Positions 9,139 to 18,904 of a stretch of 64,000 nt of DNA are shown here, one piece after another. This stretch comes from Blepharisma stoltei (lineage: Eukaryota > Ciliophora > Heterotrichea > Heterotrichida > Blepharismidae). Made by a program: the position numbers and the translations under genes. Position 1 is the stretch's first letter. Each line of letters starts with the position of its first letter. Under the pieces are notes generated by a model that made no database searches, had not been told where the DNA came from, and saw only the letters and a list, made by a program, of their open reading frames with translations. The stretch is from positions 496,001 to 560,000 of the forward strand of contig CAJZBQ010000009.1 of NCBI GenBank assembly GCA_914767885.1, in the 5' to 3' direction.

Positions 9139-11588
9139 ATGATTGTCCAAGTAATTAAAAATTAGTACGATAACAAAGTTAAAGTACTTGAATGCAGCCG
9201 AAAAGCTTTAGAAAAATCTCACAAGTCATCAAGTGTCAAAAAAGAAAAAATTGAGCCTAAATTAAAAGAAAAAAGAAATTTAAGCGGAAATTCAAAAATT
9301 TCAAAAACATTTTCCGTTAATAAAGAAGGGAGAAGAAAAGTAAAAGCAGTTCATAGAGATCCGGACCATCAAAGTCAAGTTTTAAGCTCAATAGAAGATA
9401 GTGTGGTTGATAGCATCGTAATTCCAGATGTAAGTGAAAGCTACCTCACTTTTGGTCTTGATTCACCTGAGAGTCCTTCAAGCTACGACACAAGAATAAG
9501 GAAAATAAGCAGCATCGATATGATCCAAAATAAAGAAAATTATGAAAGAATTGATAAGCTGAATATTTCTTCAAGCGAGCCAAAAATTGAAAACCCTGGA
9601 AGTTTCCTTAAGGAAAAGAAGCCTAAAGAAATAAAAGATATATCTATACAATGTGAAGATGGACTATTAGAAAATTATAATAAAATTCTCAAAGAAAATG
9701 AAAATCTTAAAGCAGATATCAGGAATTCAAAATTTTTACATAAAAACGAACTAAAGATGACCCCCCCTTCAATCTTCATGTCTATTGCAACAAAAATTTT
9801 TCGAAAAAATCTTCATGCCTACTGCAACACAACATTTTTATAGAAAAAATTAATGCATTTTTCTCTAGGTGAGTTTCTCAAAAAACCATAAAACAGCACT
9901 GCTGTAGGCGTGCCAATGACCTTCTCATCGAGATTTGGACGGCTATTGTCATCGCTCGCCATTTTATTCAACTTATCTAGCTAAAATGTACGAAAAAATT
10001 TAAGATGCGCATCAAAAATTTGTTTCAAGAGCATTAGGATTAATACAGACAGGCGCTAGCCATATTGGTGACGCATTTTACCAAAGACTCCCGTATGGAA
10101 GGTTCTACCGCTTTTCGAATCCAGCCCAGAGGGTCTATCCCTCTTACGAGTGCCCTTCCGGTACCTTCTATCTCCTCCTTGCCTTGAGGCTTCAGTCTTG
10201 AGTGGGCTGCTTATGGATTTATGCGGCCCTGCTGCGGGCGATTGGAGTAGATTGATTCCAAGGATCAGCTCCTTAGAGTCTATCAGTTGTCAAAGTGCCT
10301 TCCTTCGACAGCTACAGGAAAAAGACTGTTCCCCTGCCTGGGCCGAAACCCCCAGTTTCTCGGTAGAGGAATGCCCATGGGTCCTTGGATCCAAAGGACG
10401 TTGTTGAGCACCTCCATTTCCAACCACAGGAAAGCAGTCAAAACCTACCCGGATACACACTTCTTGAGCCTGCATCTGATTCTCGGCTCGGAGTCCGTCC
10501 CAGTTCGCCCTAGCCATAAGGTCTAGACTGCTGCGCCAAGAGGGCAGGTTGACGCGTGTCGCCATTTTAATTTATATAATTTGTTGCAAGAGACATGAAA
10601 ATTATTATTTTTTTTTATATAAAATTTTATATTAAAAAATTGCATTTTTGTTGCAATAGACATGAAGATTGAGGGGGGGTCATCGTTAGATGCACAAAGA
10701 ATAAAATTTGAAGCAGAAGTAAATAAGCTGAAAGACCAAATTTTAGAGATGAAAAAAATTGATTTACAGAAAAATGAAAATTTAAAAGAAAAACAAAATA
10801 TTATTAATGTATTGGAAGAGCAAAATACCAAAGAAGACTCAAGCGTCGATTCTGATGTTTGTGCTAAATGTGATAAAATGACTGAAAAAATGCTTGAAGA
10901 ACAAAAATCAAGACTTTTAAAAGAATTTAAAGAAAATACTGATAATTTAAGAATTTCTCTAGCAGAATCACATGAAAAAGAATATAATGATTTAAGAGAG
11001 CAATTTGTCAAAAGAATCCAAGCTAATGAAAATAGAATAAAACAAAAGCTTGCCAATGAGTTCACAGCTAGCTTAAAAGACCAAACAAAGTCTATAATAG
11101 AAGACTTAAAGTCAGAATGCGAGTCACATATCAGAACATTTAAAATTGACTATGAAAATAAAATAGAAAATTTATTAAGAGAAAATTTGGACTTAAAAAA
11201 AGAAATTGATTTTCTTGAGTCAAAATTTAGTGATCTTGATAGCAGAAGCCCTTTCTTTATAGATGTAGGAGCTTCAGAAGTATCTTCTGCGAACCAAACT
11301 TTTGATTCAGATAAAATTTATATTGATCTTGTATCAACAAATAAGAAGCTAAAAATGGAAAACACGGTTGCAGGTCAAATGACTTTGCCTTTTTGATAGT
11401 GTTCATTTCACCCAAAAATTTTTGGCCGAAAGTTGATCAAAAATTTTTGATAGTGAGACATTTGACCTAAAAACCGTTAATTTTTCGGCCGTACTATCAA
11501 TGTACACTGTCAAAAATCCACGGTCATTTGACATGGAGCCGGAAAACACCAATCTCCAAAAGCACTTAAGAAATATTTCTTTCCATTA
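9139..11588 (+). CDS. Coiled-coil protein
   Basis: Structural protein of unknown role. A short first exon, MIVQ, is followed by a 15-nt intron (9151-9165), then YDNKVKVLECSRKALEKS. A Ser-rich low-complexity part (about residues 30-150) precedes long heptad-type helices (EAEVNKLKDQILEMKK and on) over the last 240 residues. A CAKCDK pair lies within the helix. The IES 9752-10686 splits the helix; TA joining gives HKNEL-DAQRIKFEAEV. Near the end a 175-bp MITE inserts within KMENT. Without it the protein ends NLQKHLRNISFH (TAA 11586); with it, the protein ends early as VAGQMTLPF. Could be cytoskeletal or basal-body related; inference only. Confidence 0.8.
9151..9165 (+). other. 15-nt spliceosomal intron
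   Basis: GTAATTAAAAATTAG. Removal joins MIVQ to YDNKVKVL and removes an in-frame TAG. The size and sequence match the other seven mini-introns of the window. Confidence 0.85.
9752..10686. mobile_element. C-rich TIR IES, family gamma, with nested SINE
   Basis: 935-bp TA-bounded element. Left end AAGATGACCCCCCCTTCAAT and right end its near reverse complement; the terminal repeats extend through TCTTCATGTCTATTGCAAC (about 45 bp). Removing it at TA 9752/10687 restores the coiled coil. Degraded inner copies of the TIR occur near 9804 and 10641. S4 lies inside, so the element was present before the SINE arrived. Confidence 0.85.
10032..10578 (-). mobile_element. SINE-like element S4 (family B)
   Basis: 547 bp, flanked by ATTTGTTTCAAGAG / ATTTGTTGCAAGAG (10018-10031 and 10579-10592, one mismatch). 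The minus-strand copy starts ATGGCGACACGCGTCAACC and ends TTAATCCTAATGC. It is strongly similar along its whole length to S5 at 50301-50850, and contains the core GAAACTGGGGGTTTCGG. ORFs inside it (for example 10565 to 10290) are chance frames in GC-rich DNA. Confidence 0.85.
11366..11540. mobile_element. 175-bp MITE with 9-bp target duplication
   Basis: Flanked by GGAAAACAC (11357-11365 and 11541-11549). Imperfect terminal inverted repeats of about 35 bp: GGTTGCAGGTCAAATGAC on the left and, inward from the right, GGCTCCATGTCAAATGAC. A 9-bp duplication and GG start suggest a MULE- or Merlin-type origin. There is no TA in the duplication. Confidence 0.82.
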
Positions 11589-11648
11589 ACTGTATTATCA
11601 ATTTTTTATAAATAATCATTAATATACGATTTTATTTTATCTGTAAAA

Positions 11649-12425
11649 CTATCTTTTTCCAGACAAAAATGTTTCCATTTTTGAAAATAATTCCCAGAGC
11701 TCTGCTCTTGTTTCGTTGAACTCTGGCTTTTTATTAGGCGATTTTATTTTTTCAATCATTTCTATAATTTTATCCAAGTCTCTATGGCTATTTTTTTCTT
11801 CATTTACTATCTTAATAATTAAACTCCCAACTTTTTCATAATTTTTTATCTTCTCGGCCAAGCCTTCTTTTTCTTTTTCATTTTTTTTAATATTTCTTTT
11901 CAGTTCTTCAATTTCGCTGGATTTATCGTTTTTTAATTTCTTTCATTTATTGAAGTCTTTAAGCTTTTTTTGCATATTAGAATAAACTTCAGTTGGTTTT
12001 GGGCTTTCTCCTTCAAACTTAAAAGTCCCACTGAAGTTTTTAGATCTTGAAGAAGAGTCGTAGATGGAGTTTCTTGACTTTATAGAGCTGGGAAAGTTTT
12101 TAATGGATACAGTTTTAAGGAGTTTGGCTTTTGAGGTTTTTGGAATTGACGGTGATATTCTATAATAAAACACTAAATAATAATTTTGCCTATGATAAGC
12201 ATTAATTTCATATAAAATAGAAAAATGGCTTTAAAATAAGCATTTAAATTAAATAGATGAGGCTAAAATTTTTGTGGTTAAATCATAATCAACGATCTCT
12301 ATATTCTTTTTGGTACGGGACGATTTCGGAAAATATGTAGCATCGCAGGCTAGATCTGAATTTGGCCTTAGAGTTGAAGATTTGATACTTGTTAAAAAAG
12401 GACTTGACTGAGAATAAGATACCAT
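11649..12425 (-). CDS. Ser-rich/coiled-coil protein
   Basis: Unrecognised. Starts MVSYSQSSPFLTSIKSS at 12425 with a Ser/Thr-rich first part. The frame stops at TAA near 12251 and resumes after a TA-bounded block (join ASSI-YRISPSIPKT). TGA=Trp at 11946 connects DFNK to KKLKNDKSSEIEELKR. The last 80 residues form a charged coiled coil (EELKRNIKKNEKEKEGLAEK) and end METFLSGKR. It lies tail-to-tail with the coiled-coil gene at 9139-11588, so the two may have related structural roles, but that is not shown. Confidence 0.72.
12165..12251. other. TA-bounded IES (about 87 bp)
   Basis: AT-rich, contains stops, joins the two parts of the Ser-rich protein in frame. Boundary TAs at 12163-12164 and 12250-12251 are inferred. 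Confidence 0.62.
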
Positions 12426-12451
12426 AGTGTTAATAATTAAATTACTTTAGA

Positions 12452-13801
12452 TTACAGCTGGCTGACATTTTTTCTTGGTGAAGGTCTTCTGATTTCACTC
12501 AAAAAACTCGTATGTTTTAGCTGATTTTTCGGCCCTTTTTTTAGCTTATTTTTCACGTTCCCAATTTTTGAGTCAAAACTCCCTGAATGCTGATTATCTA
12601 AATCGTTCAAGCTTCCTTTATTCTTGATTTTTATAATTGATGGCTCATATGGTAAAATACTAGATTTCAGCTTGATATTGCGCCTTTCTGAGATAAATCC
12701 AATTTGTCTTTTTCTATTTATTGATAAATCCATAGGAGTAGGAGTTAAAGAGCTTTTTTTCGCAAAAAGACACGAAAAATCTTCGAGTTTTAGAAACCCT
12801 TTTTCATCTTTATCTAAGCTCATAAATAAAGTTTTAAGCTCTTTTTTAGTCGCGAAAATTGTAAAATTTTCTAACGAAATCAAAAAATCAGTAAAATTTA
12901 TTTTGCCATCCTATATAGTTTTTACTTTATCATTATCAAAAAACCTGAAAGCTTGGGAAATCATTCGAAACCTATCAGTTATTTGTAGTGACAACTTTTT
13001 TATCAATTGGGCTTGCTGGTCTTCTGACCTACTTCTAAGGCTTGCTCTTTCAGGAGATCATAAAGCTTCTTTAACATTTGGCGATAGAAGCTGAGAGTTA
13101 TAATATTTTGTGCCTTGTGGTGCGAATTTATAGGCTTCAATGAGATCGTATAGCTGTGACAGTTTGAAATTCCCACCAGGATCAATGCAATGGGCAAGCA
13201 AATCAGTTCTCAAGTGTTCAGGGATTTTTGAGCCGTAAGAGTTTAAGATATTTTTAAAGGAAGCTGCAGTGGATTTTGGCTTTTGATCTTTAACAGGCAT
13301 CATTGAATGAGATTTTATTGCTTCTAAGGTTCTTATGTCTATATGATTTTGTTGCAGCTTCATAAGTAATGAATCAGATACATTATTTTTGCCCTTATCT
13401 AGGCGAGATTCATTGCTGAAAGGCAAATACTTGTGAGAATTTAATAAAAATCCAAGTTGGTTATCTGTGCTTAATTGCTGATTTCTAGCAACTGTAGAGA
13501 GGAATAGCTTTTCATTGTCCCCTTTATCTATATATCATAAGTATCTACCTTTATCGTGATGAAGTTTAAGCCTTCTCAAAGCTGAGCCATAATTAATTTT
13601 GTTTTCTTCATCACAATATTTCTGGCTAACTAACTCAAAATCCTCACGTCTAAGAAAAATATTCATCCTATTTAGTTTGTCTTTAAAAGTATCCATTGAA
13701 ATTTTGCCGCTGCAAGCTTCATCTAATGGCTCTATTGAATTTTTTAATAGTCTTCTAATTTTCCTGGCCTTGGTAGTTATATCATTATTTGTTTCGCTCA
13801 T
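12452..13801 (-). CDS. EF-hand domain protein
   Basis: Calcium-binding protein, about 440 aa. Start MSETNNDITTKARK at 13801 (an upstream ATG at 13828 is possible). Degenerate EF-hand-like helices occupy the N-terminal part. A good EF loop, DNDKDGKINFTD, appears only after removing the 15-nt intron at 12911-12925, which otherwise places a TAG in the loop. A second loop DKDEKGFLKLED follows about 35 residues on. TGA encodes Trp at two places (near 13533 and 13056). The basic Ser-rich tail ends PSPRKNVSQL. Domain order resembles ciliary and cytoskeletal EF-hand proteins; the exact role is unknown. Confidence 0.85.
12911..12925 (-). other. 15-nt intron
   Basis: Gene-strand GTAAAAACTATATAG lies exactly inside the EF-hand loop codons. 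Excision creates the canonical Ca-binding loop, strong independent support. Confidence 0.92.
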
Positions 13802-14061
13802 TTTTAGTAATGCTATATATATTTTCATAAATAATTCTTAATATGCTGACTTACAAATTTCCTTCTCATTTCTTTCTAGTTTGAACAAAAATCTTATAAA
13901 AATTAATAACTCTTTTTTGTCTAATTTAATTAATATATTTTTTTTATAATCAATGATTGCTTTGCTATCATATTCAATTCGTTAATAAATTTTCTTTATT
14001 TTAGGCTGGTTTTCTTTAATTTACAAGAAATTTCCTTCATCTAGGTGAACAAATTATAAAT

Positions 14062-15668
14062 ATGGTTCTACGACTTTTCCATATAGGATTGCTCTTTTTG
14101 AGCTTATCCCTAGTTTCTTCAACTGATACTCAAGAGCTTCTAGGCGATACAGATGGCACATGGAGCTATTTCGGCTACCAAGGCTACGCAGGTGAAGTTA
14201 CAATGAATGCAATTACAGGCTCCTCCTATTTCTATTGGCTTTTCCAAGCAATTAAAGGTAACATCACAAATCCTGCTGATAAGTTACCTCTAATAATCTG
14301 GATTCAAGGCGGTCCAGGTTGTTCTGGAGAAACTGGGATGTTTTTCGAAAATATTGCCCCGTTCTATATTGATAACAATACAAATCCCCAGAAAAATCCT
14401 TATACATGGACTAATAATTACCATGTTATGACTATTGACCATCCTCTAGGGACTGGATACTCAATAGCTGGCGCTCCATATGATATGAAAAATATGGGTT
14501 GCAATAAAATACCCAGTGGGGTAAATTAAGGTAATTTTTTTTCAATAAGCCTGATCCCTGTTTTGGATTTGACTTTAAAATTTACATGAAAAAAAAATAT
14601 ATATCTTTACTTTTTAAGAAAAATAATTAGTGGTGTTTTTCATGGCTCCCCCGAAAAATACCACAACTGGTTCATCAATCCAACTTTACAACTTTTTGGT
14701 CAAACTTGCCAACAAATACCCAACCTGGTTTTCAAGAGACCTTTATTTCTTTGGAGAAAGCTTTGGAGGACATTGGATCCCTGGCATTGCCTATCAGATT
14801 GTGTCTAACAATCGAAGCCCTAACCCTCCTTTTAAGTTCAACCTGAAAGGTGTAGGAATTGGAGACCCATGGACTGACCCTCCAAACCAAAGCCAAACTT
14901 ATGGAAGTTATGCTTATGCAACTGGGATTATTGACCAAGAAGAGCTTGGGATTGTCCAGACTTATGAAGACCAAGTTACTAGCGATTTAAATACTGGAAA
15001 CTGAAATGCAGCATTAAACGACTGGGAAATGTCTTACTCTCTTATTGTTGACTATGCTGGTGGCATCAATGTCTACAACAGCAGAGACTATAACCCTAAT
15101 TACAATATGGGCCAAATGCCAGCTTGGCTTAATTTAGCCTCCACTAAGCAGATGATCCATGTCCCTTCATCTGTAGTATGGACTGAGTGTATAAATTAAA
15201 TTAATTAAGGATCTTAGTTCATTTAACGTCCAATGCCACATCATCTAGACAGCCTTCAGTCCCCTTCTTAAAGATTCCCTGCCAACCAATCCTCAGATTG
15301 GGACTGAGTGCAATAACAATATTTATAACGCCATGACCCAAGACATTATGACCTCAGCTGCACCTTTAATTCCATATCTCCTTGACTCCATAAGAGTCCT
15401 CATATATAACGGCCAAGACGACTTAATCGTGAATACCCCATCCACTGAACAAATGCTTGCGAACTTAAACTGGCCTTACATCAGCAACTTTATAAACTCA
15501 AATAAAATCATTTGGAATGTCAATGGAAATGTAGCAGGATATGCCCAAACTTATAACAACTTGAGCTTCGTAGTAGTTTTGAAATCTGGCCATATGGTTC
15601 CTCATGATCAGCCTGTAAATGCATTGAATTTGGTGAACAGATTTATTAACAACCAAGGGTGGCAATAA
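14062..15668 (+). CDS. Serine carboxypeptidase (S10 family), secreted
   Basis: Lysosomal or secreted carboxypeptidase. Signal peptide MVLRLFHIGLLFLSLSLVSS. The oxyanion region IIWIQGGPGCSG is present. The nucleophile Ser is in FFGESFGGHW, the Asp in YNGQDDLIVN and the His in KSGHMVPHDQP, so the triad is complete. Two TA-bounded IESs (14522-14627 and 15190-15313) break the frame; their loss joins NKIPSGV to VVFFMAPP and WTEC to NNIYNAM. TGA=Trp at 15002. Length about 460 aa, normal for the family. It may act with the cathepsins of this window in food-vacuole proteolysis (inference). Confidence 0.93.
14522..14627. other. TA-bounded IES (106 bp)
   Basis: AT-rich with an A9 run; TA at 14522-14523 and 14628-14629. 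Removal keeps the carboxypeptidase frame. Confidence 0.7.
15190..15313. other. IES (124 bp) with flanking 10-bp direct repeat
   Basis: GGACTGAGTG occurs on both sides (15180-15189 and 15301-15310). Both TA-based joining (TGT-AAC) and precise repeat-based loss (TGC-AAT) keep frame. Confidence 0.7.
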
Positions 15669-15754
15669 ACTAAGCTAAGATTATGAGTTAAATTAAGTTT
15701 TTTTAAAAATATTTATCAATTACATAATTAAAAGCTTGAATTCCTTTTATGAGT

Positions 15755-16090
15755 CTAAATATCAATTACCCTAGCTTTCCCTCTTGGTCTATTCACATTT
15801 TTCACCCTCAGTTTAAATTTATCTTGAGGAGAGTGCTTTTGGTTTCCAGTTCCTACACTTTTGGCGAAGTCAGGCTGATTTTTGTCGCAGCCTGTTGAGC
15901 AGCATTTATTATTGCCTGGATTTCATTTATTGCAGGTTAAACATCTTCATGAGTCATTTTCTCCTCCCAAAGTTGTTGCTCCTGTCGCAGTAGTTGTAGC
16001 TGCTGCTGATGATCTTGCAGATAAGCAGGCATTGCAATATGATTCAGATTCTGGATTTTCCAGGGTGCATCTTGAGCATGTCCAATTCAT
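15755..16090 (-). CDS. RanBP2-type zinc finger protein, 111 aa
   Basis: Small protein easily missed because two TGA codons encode Trp. It has two W-x-C-x2-C type fingers: WTCSRCTLENPESESYCNAC at the N-terminus and WRCLTCNKWNPGNNKCC in the middle. An Ala/Thr linker separates them and the tail is basic (KLRVKNVNRPRGKARVIDI). Such fingers bind ubiquitin or single-stranded RNA in known families. The start is the ATG at 16090, directly at the first finger; the gene ends at TAG 15755. It faces the carboxypeptidase tail to tail. Confidence 0.85.
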
Positions 16091-16194
16091 TTTGTTTTCA
16101 AAATATATTATGAATTTTTATATAAAAAAATTAATTATTCACACAATTAAATTAATAGTGGCTATAATTTTACCTTGAATCTAATTGAGAGATA

Positions 16195-17094
16195 TTAGGA
16201 ATATAGTATAATAATTAGAAAAAAATAATTCATTTCTTTAATTTCTTTCATTTCTTTAAATATCGATAAATTCCCCAGCTCTCCTAAATTTATCAAATCA
16301 TTGAATACATACAGCTTCAAATCTTCTTGGTTTTTAGTCGGGGAAATAGTTGATAGCTCACTATAAGTTTCTGAAATATATTTAGAAAACTCATCATAAG
16401 TCATATCTCCTAAATCTTTTGATAAATTATGCAGTTTTGTACTCCAGCCTTTAGCTTTTTCCAAGCTCATGCTGCATTTATTTTTTTTCATATCCAAAGC
16501 GTTTTGCTGGTCTCTCAAATGTTTCCTTAACCCTTCAACCAGCTCTTTTTGTCTGCTTACAATCTGTCTAATCGCAACCTCAAAAGCAGAATTTACTCTA
16601 GAAATCTGATTTTCATAAAAACTTGACAATTTTTTACTCATAACTACATATTCTTGCAATGCTTTTTCTGCGTCCTTTGCCACACTATCTGTCGTATCCG
16701 CTAGCTCTTTTATATCTTCTCTCAGTTTTTCTGTATTTACTTTAAATAGCAGTAACTCATGTCCAGGTCCTGCATGCAAAAGGACGCATTCAGAACACAG
16801 ACATGTATTGTGAACTCTGCATTTATATTTTATTTGCCTTCTGGGGTGGGCTGTACAGCATGTAACTTTTATTAGAGGTTTTGGGAGATTGTGTAAAATA
16901 TTTAAGCAGAGTGGTAACTTGTCCAGTGGCGGATGCGGAGTTTGGTCATTTGGACAGGCGGAAAATGTGCAGGAGTATTGGGATATGCACAATTTGCAAA
17001 ATACGTGGCCACAGGGCAGAGACATAGGGGCGCGATTTGAGGAATTAAAAGGAGTTAAGCATATGCTGCATTCGAAAATTGAAGGTTCTGACAT
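16195..17094 (-). CDS. RING finger / B-box coiled-coil protein (TRIM-like)
   Basis: Probable E3 ubiquitin ligase. The N-terminal C3HC4 RING spans residues 9-52 (CSICLTPF, CGHVFCKLC, CPND). A B-box-like Cys/His cluster follows at residues 79-112 (CCTAHPRRQIKYKC, HNTCLCSEC). A long coiled coil covers residues 120-230 (LREDIKELADTTDSVAKDAEKAL). This is the RBCC order, without a recognisable C-terminal domain. The last residues YFFLIIILYS are hydrophobic and may be read-through into an unmapped IES. Start ATG 17094. Confidence 0.85.
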   Translation of the reverse strand: MSEPSIFECSICLTPFNSSNRAPMSLPCGHVFCKLCISQYSCTFSACPNDQTPHPPLDKLPLCLNILHNLPKPLIKVTCCTAHPRRQIKYKCRVHNTCLCSECVLLHAGPGHELLLFKVNTEKLREDIKELADTTDSVAKDAEKALQEYVVMSKKLSSFYENQISRVNSAFEVAIRQIVSRQKELVEGLRKHLRDQQNALDMKKNKCSMSLEKAKGWSTKLHNLSKDLGDMTYDEFSKYISETYSELSTISPTKNQEDLKLYVFNDLINLGELGNLSIFKEMKEIKEMNYFFLIIILYS

Positions 17095-17992
17095 TTTAAA
17101 TTTGTGTATGAATTTATATGATATGACGGGAAGCTGAATAAAAACTTGATTTTGGGAATAATCGAAAAATTAAGGAATTATGAAGAGATATGTTTTATCT
17201 ATAGATCCCCCCCCTCATTTGTCCAATTTTCTAGTCTTTTTTTTATAGGATAAAAAAAATTTTCAGGACCTCATTTGTCCTAAAATCTAGTTAAAAATGA
17301 TTGTCCCATTTTCTAGTCTTTTTTGGATTTTTTCGAATCTCCTAAATTTTAGTTTTTTACTTTAAAAAAACTAGAAAATGAGACAATTGAGGTCCTGAAA
17401 AATATTTTTTTTCTATCAAAATTTTGACTAGAAAATTGGACAATTGAAACGAGGTCCTAAAAAATTTTTTTTCCAATAAAAAAACTAGAAAAAATGGACA
17501 AATAGTAAAAGACTAGAAAATTGGACAAATGAGAGGGAGGGGATCATTATATGAAGTGGCTTTGAGCATGCCTTATTTTACACCTGTAGATGATGCTAGT
17601 GATGATTACCTGAATGATGCAAATAAAGATTGCCCCCCTCATTTTGCCAATTTTCTAGTCTTTGTTTTATAGGATAAATTTTTTTTTCAGGATCTCATTT
17701 GTCCTAAAATCTAGTCAAAAATGATTTGGCCCATTTTCTAGTCTTTTTTGGATTTTTTCGAATCTCCTAAATTTTAGTTTTTTACTTTAAAAAACTAGAA
17801 AATGAGACAATTAAGGTCCTGAAAAATATTTTTTTTTCTATCAAAATTTTGACTAGAAAATTGGACAAATGAAATGAGGCACTAAAAAAATTTTTTTTCC
17901 TATAAAAAAAAACTAGAAAAATGGACAAATGATAAAAGACTAGAAAATTGACAAATGAGGGGGATCCTTATAAATATTTTGTTTTTGAGTAG
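17059..17992 (+). CDS. Coding fragment split by two fold-back IESs
   Basis: Unrecognised. After TA-based removal of 17200-17549 and 17624-17970, one frame reads LNKNLILGIIEKLRNYEE, then ICFIYEVALSMPYF, then TPVDDASDDYLNDANKYFVF and TAG at 17990. The 5' end is not defined; no ATG is seen in this frame before a TAA at 17056. It overlaps the start of the minus-strand RING gene, so the real first exon may lie elsewhere or be lost. Confidence 0.45.
17200..17549. mobile_element. Fold-back C-rich IES, family delta, copy 1
   Basis: 350 bp. Ends GATCCCCCCCCTCATTTGTC and its reverse complement. The interior is built from repeated inverted copies of the TIR module (TTTGTCCAATTTTCTAGTC and its complement), so the whole element can fold. 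TA-bounded at 17200 and 17550. Confidence 0.85.
17624..17970. mobile_element. Fold-back C-rich IES, family delta, copy 2
   Basis: 347 bp, more than 90% like copy 1 by eye and in the same orientation, starting 74 bp after it. Ends GATTGCCCCCCTCATTTTGC and GACAAATGAGGGGGATC. Confidence 0.83.
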
Positions 17993-18076
17993 TTAAATTA
18001 TGGTCATTAAGAATCTTCTTTTGAGATAATCATATAATATATTATTGATCTATAAGGGATAAAACATAGATTTGAC

Positions 18077-18303
18077 TTATTTCACTGCTCGAGCCATAAT
18101 ATCTATCATATGCAATTGTGAGCTGTATTTAAAGTAAGGAGTGAAAAAACAATGATCCAATCCATGGGATCGGTTAAGCTTTTCAGACTCCACATCACTG
18201 AATGGCATTATATTTTCTAGTGCAAATGCTGGGTTTTCAGGCACAAGTCATGAGAACAATAAAGTGTTTCTTTTTATTAATTTCTTCCTTATTATATTGA
18301 TTT
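18077..18303 (-). CDS. Probable 3' exon of an unknown gene
   Basis: Open minus-strand frame of about 75 codons ending IMARAVK and TAA, with one TGA=Trp. It contains LVPENPAFALENIMPFSDVE, which reads like real protein. Upstream sequence has stops, so the 5' part lies beyond an IES or is lost. No family recognised. Confidence 0.45.
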
Positions 18304-18455
18304 ATTTTTTAAATAATTAATATTGTGATATATTTTAGCTCAAAATCAAGCATTTGAAAAGAGCAATATAAATTTTATATTACAAAGAGCATGCTAAATG
18401 AAAAAAATACGATTAATTATGTTAAAAAAGTGTAATAAATAAGTCCAAAGAAAGA

Positions 18456-18896
18456 TATACTAATTGACCAAGAATAGCCCACTAAGGAGCCATTCTTGGT
18501 CTGCCAGAAAAAAATTTTGACAAAAGATCCTAATCTGCCATTACCACTGAGTTTTGGTGTTTCCAAATTTTTTGGGCAAGCCAAATGCAATAAAAAAAAT
18601 TGTTCTTTTGCGATGATGCATTTGGCTTGTCAAAAAAATTTGGCAACATCAAAACTCAGTGGTAATGGCAGAAAAGATCCTAATCTGCCATTACCACTGA
18701 GTTTTGGTGTTGCCAAATTTTTTTGACAAATGCGTCATCGCAAAAGAACAATTTTTTTTTTATTGCATTTGGCTTGCCCAAAAAATTTGGAAACACCAAA
18801 ACTCAGTGGTAATGGCAGATTAGGATCTTTTGTCAAATTTTTTTCTGGCAGACCAAGAATGGCTCCATAGTGGGCTATTCTTGGTCAATTAGTATA
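18456..18896. repeat. 441-bp near-perfect palindrome
   Basis: Arms of about 210-220 bp, reading TATACTAATTGACCAAGAAT inward from both ends, centre near 18676. Each arm itself contains smaller inverted copies of AAACTCAGTGGTAATGGCAG. It ends 8 bp before the ATG of the TBC gene. TA at the tips suits IES excision. Not seen elsewhere in the window. Confidence 0.88.
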
Positions 18897-18904
18897 TAAT
18901 CTAA

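Noticed and set aside
10290-10565. Open frames inside S4 and S5 (MATRVNLPSW.../MAARVNLPSW...)
   Set aside because: Both copies share the start but diverge with frameshifts; long frames are expected in GC-rich DNA with TGA not counted as stop. Treated as non-coding SINE.
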